Shown here: positions 35,451-43,289 of the stretch, piece by piece
How the letters are laid out: every line of letters starts with the position of its first letter
How positions within the stretch are numbered: the stretch's first letter is position 1
Assembly (NCBI GenBank): GCA_028709785.1
Contig: JAQUTK010000013.1
Location: forward strand, 24,458 to 88,457
Direction: 5' to 3'
Origin: Bacteroidales bacterium
Lineage (GTDB): Bacteria > Bacteroidota > Bacteroidia > Bacteroidales > JAQUTK01
Length of the DNA stretch: 64,000 nucleotides
Position numbers and translations under genes: made by a program
The notes under the pieces: generated by a model
Seen by the model: only the letters and a program-made list of their open reading frames with translations
What the model was told of the DNA's origin: nothing
The model's database searches: none

Positions 35451-36629
35451 ATGTCAAAATTAGTATTATCACTATTTTACATATTATTCTTTCAAACAGC
35501 AGCCAATGCACAAACCGTTCATGAATGTGTGCAATATATTAAGGAAAAGGGTAAGGAGCCTAAAGAGTATATATTCGATACATTTAAGGATGTCGATGTT
35601 ATTATTATAGGTGAAAGAGACCACCGAGATACAACTCAATATGAGCTTATAGTAGATATACTCAAAGATCCACGTTTTGCAGAAGAAATAGGCTATGTAT
35701 ATACGGAGGTGGGAGTTACCAATATGACAGATAGCGCAAACAAGTTAATTAAAGGAGAGTATGCCAATCACGATGAGTTCTATTCCAGTTTTCTAAAATT
35801 CTATCGTGATTTTGACTACGAGATTCTGTGGGAAAAATACAATGGTTATAAGTTTATAAAGGGATTATACGATATAAATCGTAAATTACCAACTGACAAG
35901 AAAATTACTTGGGGGCTGACAGACCGCCCTTGGGTTTGGACTGAGGCAACCTATGAAAGTGGTATATATAATTATTACCGTGTATACCAAAACCGGGACA
36001 AATATATGGCTGATAATTTCCTCAGATTATACCAACAGCAACCACTAAAAAATGGACGACGAAAGGCATTAGTAATTACAAATATCAATCACGCTTTGAA
36101 AATTAAAAAGAACATGTCTGCTCCAAAGTCTTATGTAGAGACAGCACAAGGCTATCACATTGCAAAGGCATTAGGGGGAAATAATGTAAATATTCTATTA
36201 TTCAACTACTTCAACCCAAGTTTATTCAAAGTGAATGAAAAGCTATTTGCAGACGGCGAGTGGGATGCAGCATTTGAACTAACTGACTGCAAGCCTGTGG
36301 CGGTTAGTTTCCATCATTCACCATTTGGTAAGTATAAAGAAAAGCATCTGGGTAAGAAATGGGAGAAACTGGCTGACGGACTCTTGTTTTATGTTCCTTT
36401 TTATCAATTGAAGTATGTGGTAGGAATCCCCAGATTGTTTGAGGACGATTTCATTGATGAGTACCAAAGAAGAGACAGCATTACACGCAATAAAGCAGTA
36501 CCTTTAAATATTCAAGATTTGCAGAAATGGTACAATACGACACGTGAAACATCTCGCAGTGAGTTTGAAGAAAAACAAAAAGAACAAATGCAAAAAGCTA
36601 TCAGACTATATAAAGAAAATGAGCATTAG
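35451..36629 (+). CDS. Secreted ChaN/erythromycin-esterase-like protein
   Basis: About 392 residues. The start at 35451 puts a signal peptide (MSKLVLSLFYILFFQTAANA, then Q) at the N-terminus; an ATG at 35409 is the alternative. The motif DVDVIIIGERDHRDTTQYEL followed by VYTEVG resembles the G-E-x-H and downstream Glu of the EreA/ChaN/TraB-like superfamily, whose members use such residues for hydrolysis or metal/haem binding. Later NINHALK and AVSFHHSPFG supply further His residues. Function is unknown. It is A+T-rich, lies alone, and is bracketed by a 57-bp direct repeat, which suggests insertion into this site. Confidence 0.5.
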   Translation: MSKLVLSLFYILFFQTAANAQTVHECVQYIKEKGKEPKEYIFDTFKDVDVIIIGERDHRDTTQYELIVDILKDPRFAEEIGYVYTEVGVTNMTDSANKLIKGEYANHDEFYSSFLKFYRDFDYEILWEKYNGYKFIKGLYDINRKLPTDKKITWGLTDRPWVWTEATYESGIYNYYRVYQNRDKYMADNFLRLYQQQPLKNGRRKALVITNINHALKIKKNMSAPKSYVETAQGYHIAKALGGNNVNILLFNYFNPSLFKVNEKLFADGEWDAAFELTDCKPVAVSFHHSPFGKYKEKHLGKKWEKLADGLLFYVPFYQLKYVVGIPRLFEDDFIDEYQRRDSITRNKAVPLNIQDLQKWYNTTRETSRSEFEEKQKEQMQKAIRLYKENEH

Positions 36630-36682
36630 CTTTCTACATATTTATACAGAAAAAATATAAGCACTCAAAACAAAAGCTCAGT

Positions 36683-36739
36683 TTTATCTTCCTGTTTACC
36701 TTAATTTTCTCCCTTTATCAAAAAGGGTATTCTCCCAAT
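36683..36739. repeat. 57-bp imperfect direct repeat, right copy
   Basis: It matches 35264-35320 with scattered mismatches. Here it runs straight into a KilA-N-like coding remnant, whereas the left copy runs into a stop and noncoding sequence. Confidence 0.8.
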
Positions 36740-36970
36740 GAACTTACTTCAGTTATTGAGATATGCGATGAGGACTATATAAGCCTAACTGACATGTTAA
36801 AGACCAGGGATGGGGAGTTCTTCTTTTTTAATTGGTTGAGAAACCGAAATACGGTTGAGTTTCTTGGCATATGGGAGAAACTGAACAATCCTAATTTTAA
36901 TTGTGCCGAATTCGACATAATTAAAAGTCAAGCTGGGTTGAATAGTTATCGCTTAAGTGCAAGGGAATAG
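36740..36970 (+). pseudogene. Remnant of a KilA-N domain gene
   Basis: The plus-strand frame through 36740-36967 encodes 76 residues with the KilA-N signature: EDYISLTDML, FFFFNWLRNRNTVEFLGIWE, NPNFN and FDIIKSQAGLNSYRLSARE. It then stops at TAG 36968-36970 just where relatives continue with a Trp. The frame is open upstream only to 36661 and has no suitable start codon. KilA-N domains are DNA-binding modules of phage and mobile-element proteins. This is a truncated copy, with no start and no C-terminal half. Confidence 0.75.
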
Positions 36971-36976
36971 ATGAAA

Positions 36977-37051
36977 TGTATTAAAAAGGCCCTTTTTACA
37001 AATAAAATTGGATGCAAAAATCGGGGAGAAAGTTTTTTTTGAAGGAAACAG
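36977..37051. repeat. 75-bp direct repeat, left copy, flanking the DUF4143 ATPase gene
   Basis: It begins TGTATTAAAAAGGCCC and ends GAAACAG. The right copy at 38501-38574 differs by two substitutions and one deletion. Confidence 0.88.
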
Positions 37052-37103
37052 AGTGAATAATCAATCTTTTCATTGATTTCCATACTCTACTCGGGAAAAA
37101 GTG

Positions 37104-37111
37104 TAATTTTG
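37104..37111 (+). promoter_or_regulatory. Putative -7 element (TAATTTTG) of the ATPase gene
   Basis: It matches TAnnTTTG 24 bases upstream of the ATPase start. Confidence 0.5.
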
Positions 37112-37134
37112 CAGTAAACTCCGAATTAAGTAAT

Positions 37135-38397
37135 ATGGCAACATACATTAATAGGCAGTTATATCTGCAAAAGCTCGTAAATCGTCGTGACAATGGTGAG
37201 GTTAAGATTATCACAGGTTCACGTCGGTGTGGTAAGTCTTGGCTACTCAAAAAGATTTATCGGGATTATCTTATATCCGATGGTGTGCCAGAGGAAAATA
37301 TCATTATAGTTTCTTTTGACATGGATGATGATACCAACAACGAAGATTTTCTGAACCCTCAGCAACTTAAAAAACATCTTTATGATCTAATAATTTCTGA
37401 TAGCGAGCACTACTATGTGTTTCTTGATGAAGTTCAACTGGTGGAAGGGTTTGAACGGATTGTAAACGGATTGAATGCTCGTGAGAATGTTGATGTCTAC
37501 ATAACTGGTAGCAATTCAAAATTCCTTTCGAATGATATTCGTACTATCTTTCGTGGAAGAGGTGATGAAATCAGGGTATATCCTTTCTCTTTTAAAGAGT
37601 TTTCTGCAGACCGAACAGAACCTATCAATGAAATTTGGAAGGAATATTACACCTATGGTGGCATGCCTGCACTACTGAACCAGCGAACGCCAGAACAGAA
37701 AATAAACTATCTGCAACGTTTATGGCAAAAAACCTACATAGACGATGTGGTGGAACGTAACAATGTAAAGAATCGTAATGCTCTTGAATCTTTAGTCGAT
37801 GCTTTGTGCTCAGCTATTGGTTCACTAACTAATCCAAGTCGGATCAAAAACACATTACAAAGCGTTCAACATGTTAAGATTGATGAGGAGACGGTGAATG
37901 GTTATATGGGATATTTGGAAAATGCTTTCCTATTTGAAGGTGCCAGACGGTATAATATTAAAGGTCAGAAGTATTACGAGACGATCAAGAAGTATTATTC
38001 TGTTGATATCGGTTTGAGAAATGCCAGATTGAATTTCCGCCAACAAGAAATTACCCATATCATGGAGAATGTCATTTACAATGAATTGCGTATTCGTGGT
38101 TATTTAGTCGATGTGGGAGTTATTGAGAGTAGGGAAATGCGTGATGGGAAATCGGCATACGTGCAGCATGAAGTGGATTTCATTGCTACAAATGGAATGG
38201 ATAAGTACTACATTCAGTCCGCGTATGCTTTGCCGACAGAAGAAAAACGCCAACAGGAGTTAGCTTCTTTCCGTAAGATTGATGACTCGTTCAGGAAAAT
38301 AGTAATCACAGGAGATGATATTGCGACATATACTGATGAACAAGGCATCATCTTCATGGGATTATTTCAATTCTTGAAGAGTGATAATATCCTCTGA
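37135..38397 (+). CDS. AAA-type ATPase with DUF4143 domain
   Basis: A 420-residue protein of the ATPase family common as accessory genes in Bacteroidetes. It has Walker A GSRRCGKS (28-35), Walker B YYVFLDEV (D98, E99), the GSNSKFLS sensor motif and a C-terminal DUF4143 domain (about 195-390) with a nuclease-like strand pattern (HEVDFIATNG and DKYYIQSAYAL) resembling PD-(D/E)XK folds. The biological role of this family is unknown. The gene is bracketed by nearly identical 75-bp repeats, so it may move or have moved as a unit. Confidence 0.88.
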   Translation: MATYINRQLYLQKLVNRRDNGEVKIITGSRRCGKSWLLKKIYRDYLISDGVPEENIIIVSFDMDDDTNNEDFLNPQQLKKHLYDLIISDSEHYYVFLDEVQLVEGFERIVNGLNARENVDVYITGSNSKFLSNDIRTIFRGRGDEIRVYPFSFKEFSADRTEPINEIWKEYYTYGGMPALLNQRTPEQKINYLQRLWQKTYIDDVVERNNVKNRNALESLVDALCSAIGSLTNPSRIKNTLQSVQHVKIDEETVNGYMGYLENAFLFEGARRYNIKGQKYYETIKKYYSVDIGLRNARLNFRQQEITHIMENVIYNELRIRGYLVDVGVIESREMRDGKSAYVQHEVDFIATNGMDKYYIQSAYALPTEEKRQQELASFRKIDDSFRKIVITGDDIATYTDEQGIIFMGLFQFLKSDNIL

Positions 38398-38423
38398 TTC
38401 AGATTGCATCGAATGGGGCTGAG

Positions 38424-38452
38424 GAGATTGCGGGTTAAGTCCGCAATGGCGG
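38424..38452. repeat. REP-like palindromic element, inverted third copy
   Basis: Its reverse complement, CCGCCATTGCGGACTTAACC and onward, matches the elements at 34926 and 34964 with a few substitutions. It is in opposite orientation, at the far side of the accessory strip. Confidence 0.75.
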
Positions 38453-38500
38453 CAAAGAGAGTCGCCTTTGACGGTGTGGGAGATGCTCAGCAATGAAAGA

Positions 38501-38574
38501 TGTATTAAAAAGGCCCTTTTAGCAAATAAAATTGGATGCAAAAATCGGGGAGAAAGTTTTTTTTGAAGAAACAG
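38501..38574. repeat. 75-bp direct repeat, right copy, flanking the DUF4143 ATPase gene
   Basis: It matches 36977-37051 with three differences. The 38398-38750 stretch around it holds no convincing gene; a minus-strand frame through it lacks any protein-like features. Confidence 0.88.
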
Positions 38575-38750
38575 ACATGCCTTACAGCATACTCTAAGGC
38601 ATGCATAAGGTGCAGGGGTGTAGCAAAATAGTACTTTTTTACTACTTTCAAATTCGAAATTCAAAAAAACAACAGAAATACAAAACGGCCAACAGATGAA
38701 TGAGAAAGATTCATTTATCGGGAAACGTCTCTTTAATGTTACGCTATCCT

Positions 38751-39317
38751 TTAAAAACTGAAGAATTTCCATTTGAAAACGACAGGCTGATCCATAATAA
38801 AAAAAATTTCTACAGTAGAATTATCACGATGTCCATTGAGCAGAATATATCCCTCATCTGCAAACAAACGAATTTGGTACCCTTTAGTTGTCGACCATTT
38901 ATAACACAGATTAAGATAGTTCTCATGCTGCAAAACTTCATTTTTATATCTCGGGACAAAACCATCCCCTTCCAGTTTCAAGGCCACTTTACGCAACAAC
39001 TCCACATTCTGTTTCTGACTCAAGCCATTATCCCATCTAATCAGTTTTAACCGTAATCTCATATAAAAGAGAGCTAATGCTCCAGGAACAACAAAGAGAA
39101 TAAAGAGAGAGAGCATCAAGAGGATATTTTCATGCCATAATATCATAAAAAACAATCCTAAGGCACAATATAATCCATAATTAGAGTATGTCACTACTAT
39201 ATCCAGACTATCCCATCTATACCAGAAAGAATGGGTGAAGAACAAGACCTAGTATGTCACTACTATATCCAGACTATCCCATCTATACCCCTTCTTGAAT
39301 TCAGCTAATGTCATCAT
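38751..39317 (-). pseudogene. Membrane protein gene with 5' end disrupted by a repeated segment
   Basis: From ATGATG at 39312-39317 the frame reads MMTLAEFKKGYRWDSLDIVV and stops in frame at TAG (39249-39251). The same frame then resumes with a second YRWDSLDIVVTY, encoded by the second 39-bp copy, and continues to a stop at 38751. The continuing 150 residues have two membrane segments (about LYCALGLFFMILW and LLMLSLFILFVVPGALALFYM) and a soluble C-terminal domain. Without the inserted 66 bases the frame would be continuous. Reinitiation at TTG 39245 could give a 164-residue product. The 39317 start sits 25 bases after the CD225-like gene, fitting an operon. Function unknown. Confidence 0.7.
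39185..39289. repeat. Exact 39-bp direct repeat
   Basis: Identical copies at 39185-39223 and 39251-39289, separated by 27 unrelated bases. The repeat lies at the 5' end of the membrane-protein gene and introduces the in-frame stop. Confidence 0.92.
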
Positions 39318-39342
39318 TCCGTTTGCTTTATTGCATCAACTA

Positions 39343-39621
39343 TCAGTGACCTGCCATCCTTCCAAATCCGAGAATGCCATAAAATAAGATAATGATAAAC
39401 CCAATTGCAAAAGAGACAATTGTCCATTTCTTTGCATTCTGAGAAGCACGGATGGCCCCTTCATAATCTTTAGCGAAAAAGCGCGATTCTACTCTTGAGG
39501 CATTAACAATACCGGCAATACCAAAAGGCAGACAACAAAAAAGGGATACCAAAATAGATTCTACCAACCATGTTTTCGGCGGTTTCTGTGTCTCAAAAGA
39601 CACCTGTGTATCTTCATTCAT
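39343..39621 (-). CDS. CD225/dispanin-family small membrane protein
   Basis: About 92 residues from the ATG at 39621 (MNEDTQVSFETQKPPKTWL). Two membrane segments (about 21-40, LVESILVSLFCCLPFGIAGIV, and 66-90) with the dispanin-type intervening sequence VNASRVESRFFAKDYEGAIRAS and AKKW. Bacterial CD225 proteins are widespread and of unknown function. It heads a small minus-strand unit with the disrupted membrane-protein gene. Confidence 0.85.
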   Translation of the reverse strand: MNEDTQVSFETQKPPKTWLVESILVSLFCCLPFGIAGIVNASRVESRFFAKDYEGAIRASQNAKKWTIVSFAIGFIIILFYGILGFGRMAGH

Positions 39622-39713
39622 ACTACTAATTCTTTTTAAATTCAACTTATGTCATCCTTACGTTTGTATTATTTCTTTCATGGCATTGCATTAACCAATT
39701 AAAAATACTCGCG

Positions 39714-39721
39714 CAAATATA
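39714..39721 (-). promoter_or_regulatory. Putative -7 element (TATATTTG, minus strand) of the CD225-like gene
   Basis: It matches TAnnTTTG 93 bases upstream of the start. Confidence 0.45.
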
Positions 39722-39844
39722 ACATAAAATTCCTTTTCAGGAGTTCAATCTCACAAAAAGAAAGCAACTATCCTGAATATCTTGCGAAATAGTATCCCTT
39801 TGATGTTTTGTGACTAGCGAAGAATCAGAGTTATTCGGTTCACA

Positions 39845-40987
39845 TCATTTCTTGCGTGCATTTGTTGAGCGAACAGTACCCACCCGCATATTCAATATCT
39901 GTCGGATCTTCTTGGTGTACGCCTTTGCATAATCCATCATACCCAAGTCTGTCGCATGCGTACCATCCACCTGTCCATCAGGATTCATCGCAATCTCTTC
40001 ATGAGTCATGTACGAAAGGTTTTTCACACCTTCCTTTAGCAAAGCCGCGTATGCCTTTCTACACTCGATATTTGATTTCTTATACTCATCTCCTCTTTGT
40101 TGACTTGTAAATTCACCGGCATATCCATCATGCTCCACGATGAGGATGGGCGCGTCACTCTTGCTTCGCAGAATCTTTACACCATCCACCATACGTTTTA
40201 CAATCAAAGCGGTCCGCTCATTGACCATGTTGGGAATACAATCAATGATAAAAAGTCTGGCGTCAATGGTTGAAAGCAAGGCAAAGACAGAACTATCCAG
40301 CCGTCCGCTACCTGAGAAACCCAGATTGATCACCGGAGTCTTCAAATTACGCTGCACAATATTTGTCCAGATCATTCCCGGTCGGGAAGCGCAACCGCCA
40401 TGCGCAATAGAAGTACCATACACCACAATTGGTTTCTCTTCTAAACGAGGGATAAAAGCAAACTCATTTCCATCCGGAACCCCAATCTCCATCCAGGTAA
40501 CTCTATTGAAGGGAGGCAAGAAGAGCGTGAATTCCGAACCGCGATTATCTATATTCTTGTAGGTAAGTCCGCCATACGTATATTCTACCGTATCCTTAAA
40601 ACTATAATTACCGGTACAAATATTTGTTGCACCATTACTATCCGTAGCATACAGATCGACACCAGAAACACCGGTGGATGGCATGTGCGGCATATTAAAA
40701 GAGCCGGCCACGGTATAACGAACCCGAATCTCCGGCGCATTGGAATAAAACTTGATATTCAATCCGGCACTGTGTAAAGAGTTTCCCCAAACATAATCGG
40801 GTACAATGCCATGCTGACTCTCCGGGATTCGCTGGTACGTCCCCTTCAGAGCCTCAGGCCATGCCTGTCCGTTAATAACCGGCACATCCTGCGTTTGCGG
40901 GTTGTTCCATTTAATCTCTGCCTGTGTGTAAAGAGGAGATAAAAGGCAAGAAAACACGAAAGAGAGTACAAAACCAATGTTTCTCAT
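39845..40987 (-). CDS. Secreted SGNH/GDSL-type hydrolase
   Basis: About 380 residues from the ATG at 40987, chosen because it places a signal peptide (MRNIGFVLSFVFSCLLSPLY) first. The N-terminal half is a beta-sandwich (GVDLYATDSNGA, TYGGLTYKNI) and the C-terminal half an SGNH fold: YGTSIAHGG (Ser), NLGFSGSGRLD (Gly), DCIPNMVNE (Asn) and DGTHATDLGM (Asp-His). The two-domain layout resembles carbohydrate esterases that deacetylate glycans. The substrate is unknown. It stands alone at the edge of the accessory block. Confidence 0.87.
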   Translation of the reverse strand: MRNIGFVLSFVFSCLLSPLYTQAEIKWNNPQTQDVPVINGQAWPEALKGTYQRIPESQHGIVPDYVWGNSLHSAGLNIKFYSNAPEIRVRYTVAGSFNMPHMPSTGVSGVDLYATDSNGATNICTGNYSFKDTVEYTYGGLTYKNIDNRGSEFTLFLPPFNRVTWMEIGVPDGNEFAFIPRLEEKPIVVYGTSIAHGGCASRPGMIWTNIVQRNLKTPVINLGFSGSGRLDSSVFALLSTIDARLFIIDCIPNMVNERTALIVKRMVDGVKILRSKSDAPILIVEHDGYAGEFTSQQRGDEYKKSNIECRKAYAALLKEGVKNLSYMTHEEIAMNPDGQVDGTHATDLGMMDYAKAYTKKIRQILNMRVGTVRSTNARKK

Positions 40988-41027
40988 AAGGGTATCTGTT
41001 ATATGAATGTATTCCGAAAAGGATACG

Positions 41028-41035
41028 CAAAAATA
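41028..41035 (-). promoter_or_regulatory. Putative -7 element (TATTTTTG, minus strand) of the SGNH gene
   Basis: It matches TAnnTTTG 41 bases upstream of the chosen start. Confidence 0.45.
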
Positions 41036-41307
41036 ACTTTTATTACAAACACACACAAGATATCTTCTTTAATTCAGCCAGTGAATGCCAAATAAAGAGA
41101 AGTTAGAACAACTGAAACAGACTACAAAAAAGATACATTAAACAACCCTTCATTCTTTTCACACATATGAAAGCTAACGATATAAACAAATAGAACTCCA
41201 AAATAATCATCGTTTAAATACAGTCATATTATTGTGTTGATAATTTACTCAATGTGGTATTCGATAAATATTTTTCATATTTATTTTTCTTATTCGAATA
41301 TGAATTA

Positions 41308-41315
41308 TATATTTG
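41308..41315 (+). promoter_or_regulatory. Putative -7 element (TATATTTG) of the glycosyltransferase pair
   Basis: It matches TAnnTTTG 89 bases before the ATG at 41404; longer in-frame readings that begin upstream of it are therefore disfavoured. Confidence 0.45.
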
Positions 41316-41403
41316 CACCGAAATGTTTACATGCATATTATTCATGCCATTAACATTTCAAGAAAAAACATTAAACTTAAAAGTAGGGAACAAGAAAGAG
41401 ACA

Positions 41404-42255
41404 ATGAAGTTTGCATATTTAATCTTGGCTCACAAAGATCCACAACAATTAGCCCGACTACTCTCATTGATATGTGTAGAAGGAAATTCTGTTTACCTCC
41501 ATATAGATAGTAAGTCCGATATCGCCTCTTTTCAAGAGCACCTCGCTCCTTATCAGTCCTACATAACATTTACGCCCAATCGAATATCAATTAATTGGGG
41601 TGGATTCAGTATGATCAAAGCAACGCTTGCGCTGATTCACACATATCTTTCTTCAGGTAAAAAGGCGGATTTTATCCATTTAGTCAGCGGTCAAGACCTT
41701 CCCTTGCTCCCTGATCCAGATATAAAGAAGTTTTTTGAATTAAACAGCTCTTCAAACTTCATGGAATGGCACCCAATACCATACAATAGGTGGTTTAACG
41801 GAGGAAAAGATAGATTTTGTTATAAATGGCTTACAGATGAAGAAAACCAAGAAAATATAGACTTACTAATCAACTTTCAAAAGAAATTTAATATTCGATT
41901 TGAACTTCCTTCTAATATTACACCTTTTGGCGGTTCACAATGGTGGTCATTAACACATTCATGTATTGAATACCTTGCAAAAAAATGCATTCCATCCGAC
42001 ATATTGTATCAGTTTTTCAAATATACGTTTGTGCCCGATGAATTATACTTTCATACCATACTGCTCAATTCTGAATGGAAAGACTCGATCATTAATAATA
42101 ACTATCGTTTTATTGATTGGGATACAGGGCCAGAATATCCTTTGACACTTACAGAATCTGACCATTCTCGTTGGGAAGCCTCGGGTAAGCTCTGGGGAAG
42201 AAAATTTGGATCAATTACAAGAATGAATAATACACAACATGCATTCTCAAAATAG
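41404..42255 (+). CDS. GT14 core-2/I-branching-type glycosyltransferase
   Basis: A 283-residue cytoplasmic enzyme from the ATG at 41404 (MKFAYLILAHKDPQQLARLL). Signatures of the core-2/I-branching beta-1,6-N-acetylglucosaminyltransferase and xylosyltransferase family are VYLHIDSKSD, HLVSGQDLPLLP, PFGGSQWWSLT and VPDELYFHTILLNS. The family transfers GlcNAc or xylose to glycans or protein-linked sugars. It is followed after 27 bases by a GT2 gene, and both lie just upstream of the exporter cargo gene. Target unknown; modification of the exported proteins is a guess from context. Confidence 0.85.
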   Translation: MKFAYLILAHKDPQQLARLLSLICVEGNSVYLHIDSKSDIASFQEHLAPYQSYITFTPNRISINWGGFSMIKATLALIHTYLSSGKKADFIHLVSGQDLPLLPDPDIKKFFELNSSSNFMEWHPIPYNRWFNGGKDRFCYKWLTDEENQENIDLLINFQKKFNIRFELPSNITPFGGSQWWSLTHSCIEYLAKKCIPSDILYQFFKYTFVPDELYFHTILLNSEWKDSIINNNYRFIDWDTGPEYPLTLTESDHSRWEASGKLWGRKFGSITRMNNTQHAFSK

Positions 42256-42282
42256 CACTTGCAAAAATCAAATAGCAGACTT

Positions 42283-43158
42283 ATGAAAAAGAAGAATACG
42301 AATCTACATATTACTAACACTAAAACGGATAAAATTTTTGTCTCCATTGTCATGCCAGTATATAATGCATCAGCAACCGTATCATCTGCTATAAAAAGTA
42401 TTTTAGCCCAAAAGTTCACTAATTGGGAGCTTTTAGCGTTAGATGACGGTTCGACCGACAACTCTACTGAAATAATATCTAGTTTTAATGATCCGCGTGT
42501 TCGTTTGATTATTTGTGAGCATAATTTTATTGCAACACTCAATCGCGGATTTGCTGAAGCAACAGGAAAATATATTGCTCGAATGGATGCTGATGACCTT
42601 ATGATTCCCGAACGATTAATGATTCAGGTTGCAATTATGGAAAAACGCAAAGATATTGATGTTTGCAGTTCATGGATGGAAACCTTTGGTAAAGATATAG
42701 CCAATAAAGTCATCGGAGACTTGCATGGTGAAATAAAAGAGCCTATACTCAAACTATTAAAAGACAATTTCATCTTTCATTCTACAGTGATGATTCGTCG
42801 GAATTTTTGGATACATCATAAAATACAATACATGAATTATTCCCTTGCGGAAGATTACAAATTATGGTTTGAAATGGCAAAAATAAATGCGCGTTTCTAC
42901 ATAGAAGCTCAACCGTTACTCTACTATCGCATCTCCAAAGAGCAAGTATCTAAAAGTCATCATCTAGAACAGAAAAAAACATCAGAAGAAATCCGTTGGG
43001 AAATTATTGAGTATCTTATTGCTCAAATTAAAGATCTGGATCAATTGCTTCAGCTCTATACATTAGAACGTAGTTTAGTTGAAAAACAAATCCTTCCTAG
43101 TGAGATAGCAATACAACAATTTTATCTGATAATAAACAATATACTGCAAAAGAATTAA
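42283..43158 (+). CDS. GT2-family glycosyltransferase
   Basis: About 291 residues from the ATG at 42283. The GT-A fold is shown by VSIVMPVYNASATVSSAIKS, LLALDDGSTDNST and the DxD-type ARMDADDLMIPERL, then HSTVMIRRNFW and LAEDYKLWFEMA. It lacks membrane segments. Such enzymes add sugars to glycans or proteins. It is paired with the GT14 gene upstream, and is 131 bases before the double-glycine-leader gene. Confidence 0.9.
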   Translation: MKKKNTNLHITNTKTDKIFVSIVMPVYNASATVSSAIKSILAQKFTNWELLALDDGSTDNSTEIISSFNDPRVRLIICEHNFIATLNRGFAEATGKYIARMDADDLMIPERLMIQVAIMEKRKDIDVCSSWMETFGKDIANKVIGDLHGEIKEPILKLLKDNFIFHSTVMIRRNFWIHHKIQYMNYSLAEDYKLWFEMAKINARFYIEAQPLLYYRISKEQVSKSHHLEQKKTSEEIRWEIIEYLIAQIKDLDQLLQLYTLERSLVEKQILPSEIAIQQFYLIINNILQKN

Positions 43159-43289
43159 TTCATCAACAATATGGCATAGTCCTTTCACTAGCAGGAACAA
43201 ATCTGTTGATCTAATTATTTAACAAAAATCTCAATTATTAATTAGTATATTCCCGATTTCTAAACTATCAATCATTAAAAACAACGAAA

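Larger units (their letters stand above)
40988..41403. other. A+T-rich divergent intergenic region
   Basis: No gene is seen. It contains a minus-strand promoter element for the SGNH gene and a plus-strand one for the glycosyltransferase pair. This is the left border of the export cluster. Confidence 0.55.

Noticed and set aside
38362..38772. A minus-strand open frame of 136 codons over the end of the ATPase gene and the repeat
   Set aside because: It overlaps the ATPase gene end, the 75-bp repeat and the REP-like element, has no domain or signal, and looks like a chance reading of repeat DNA.
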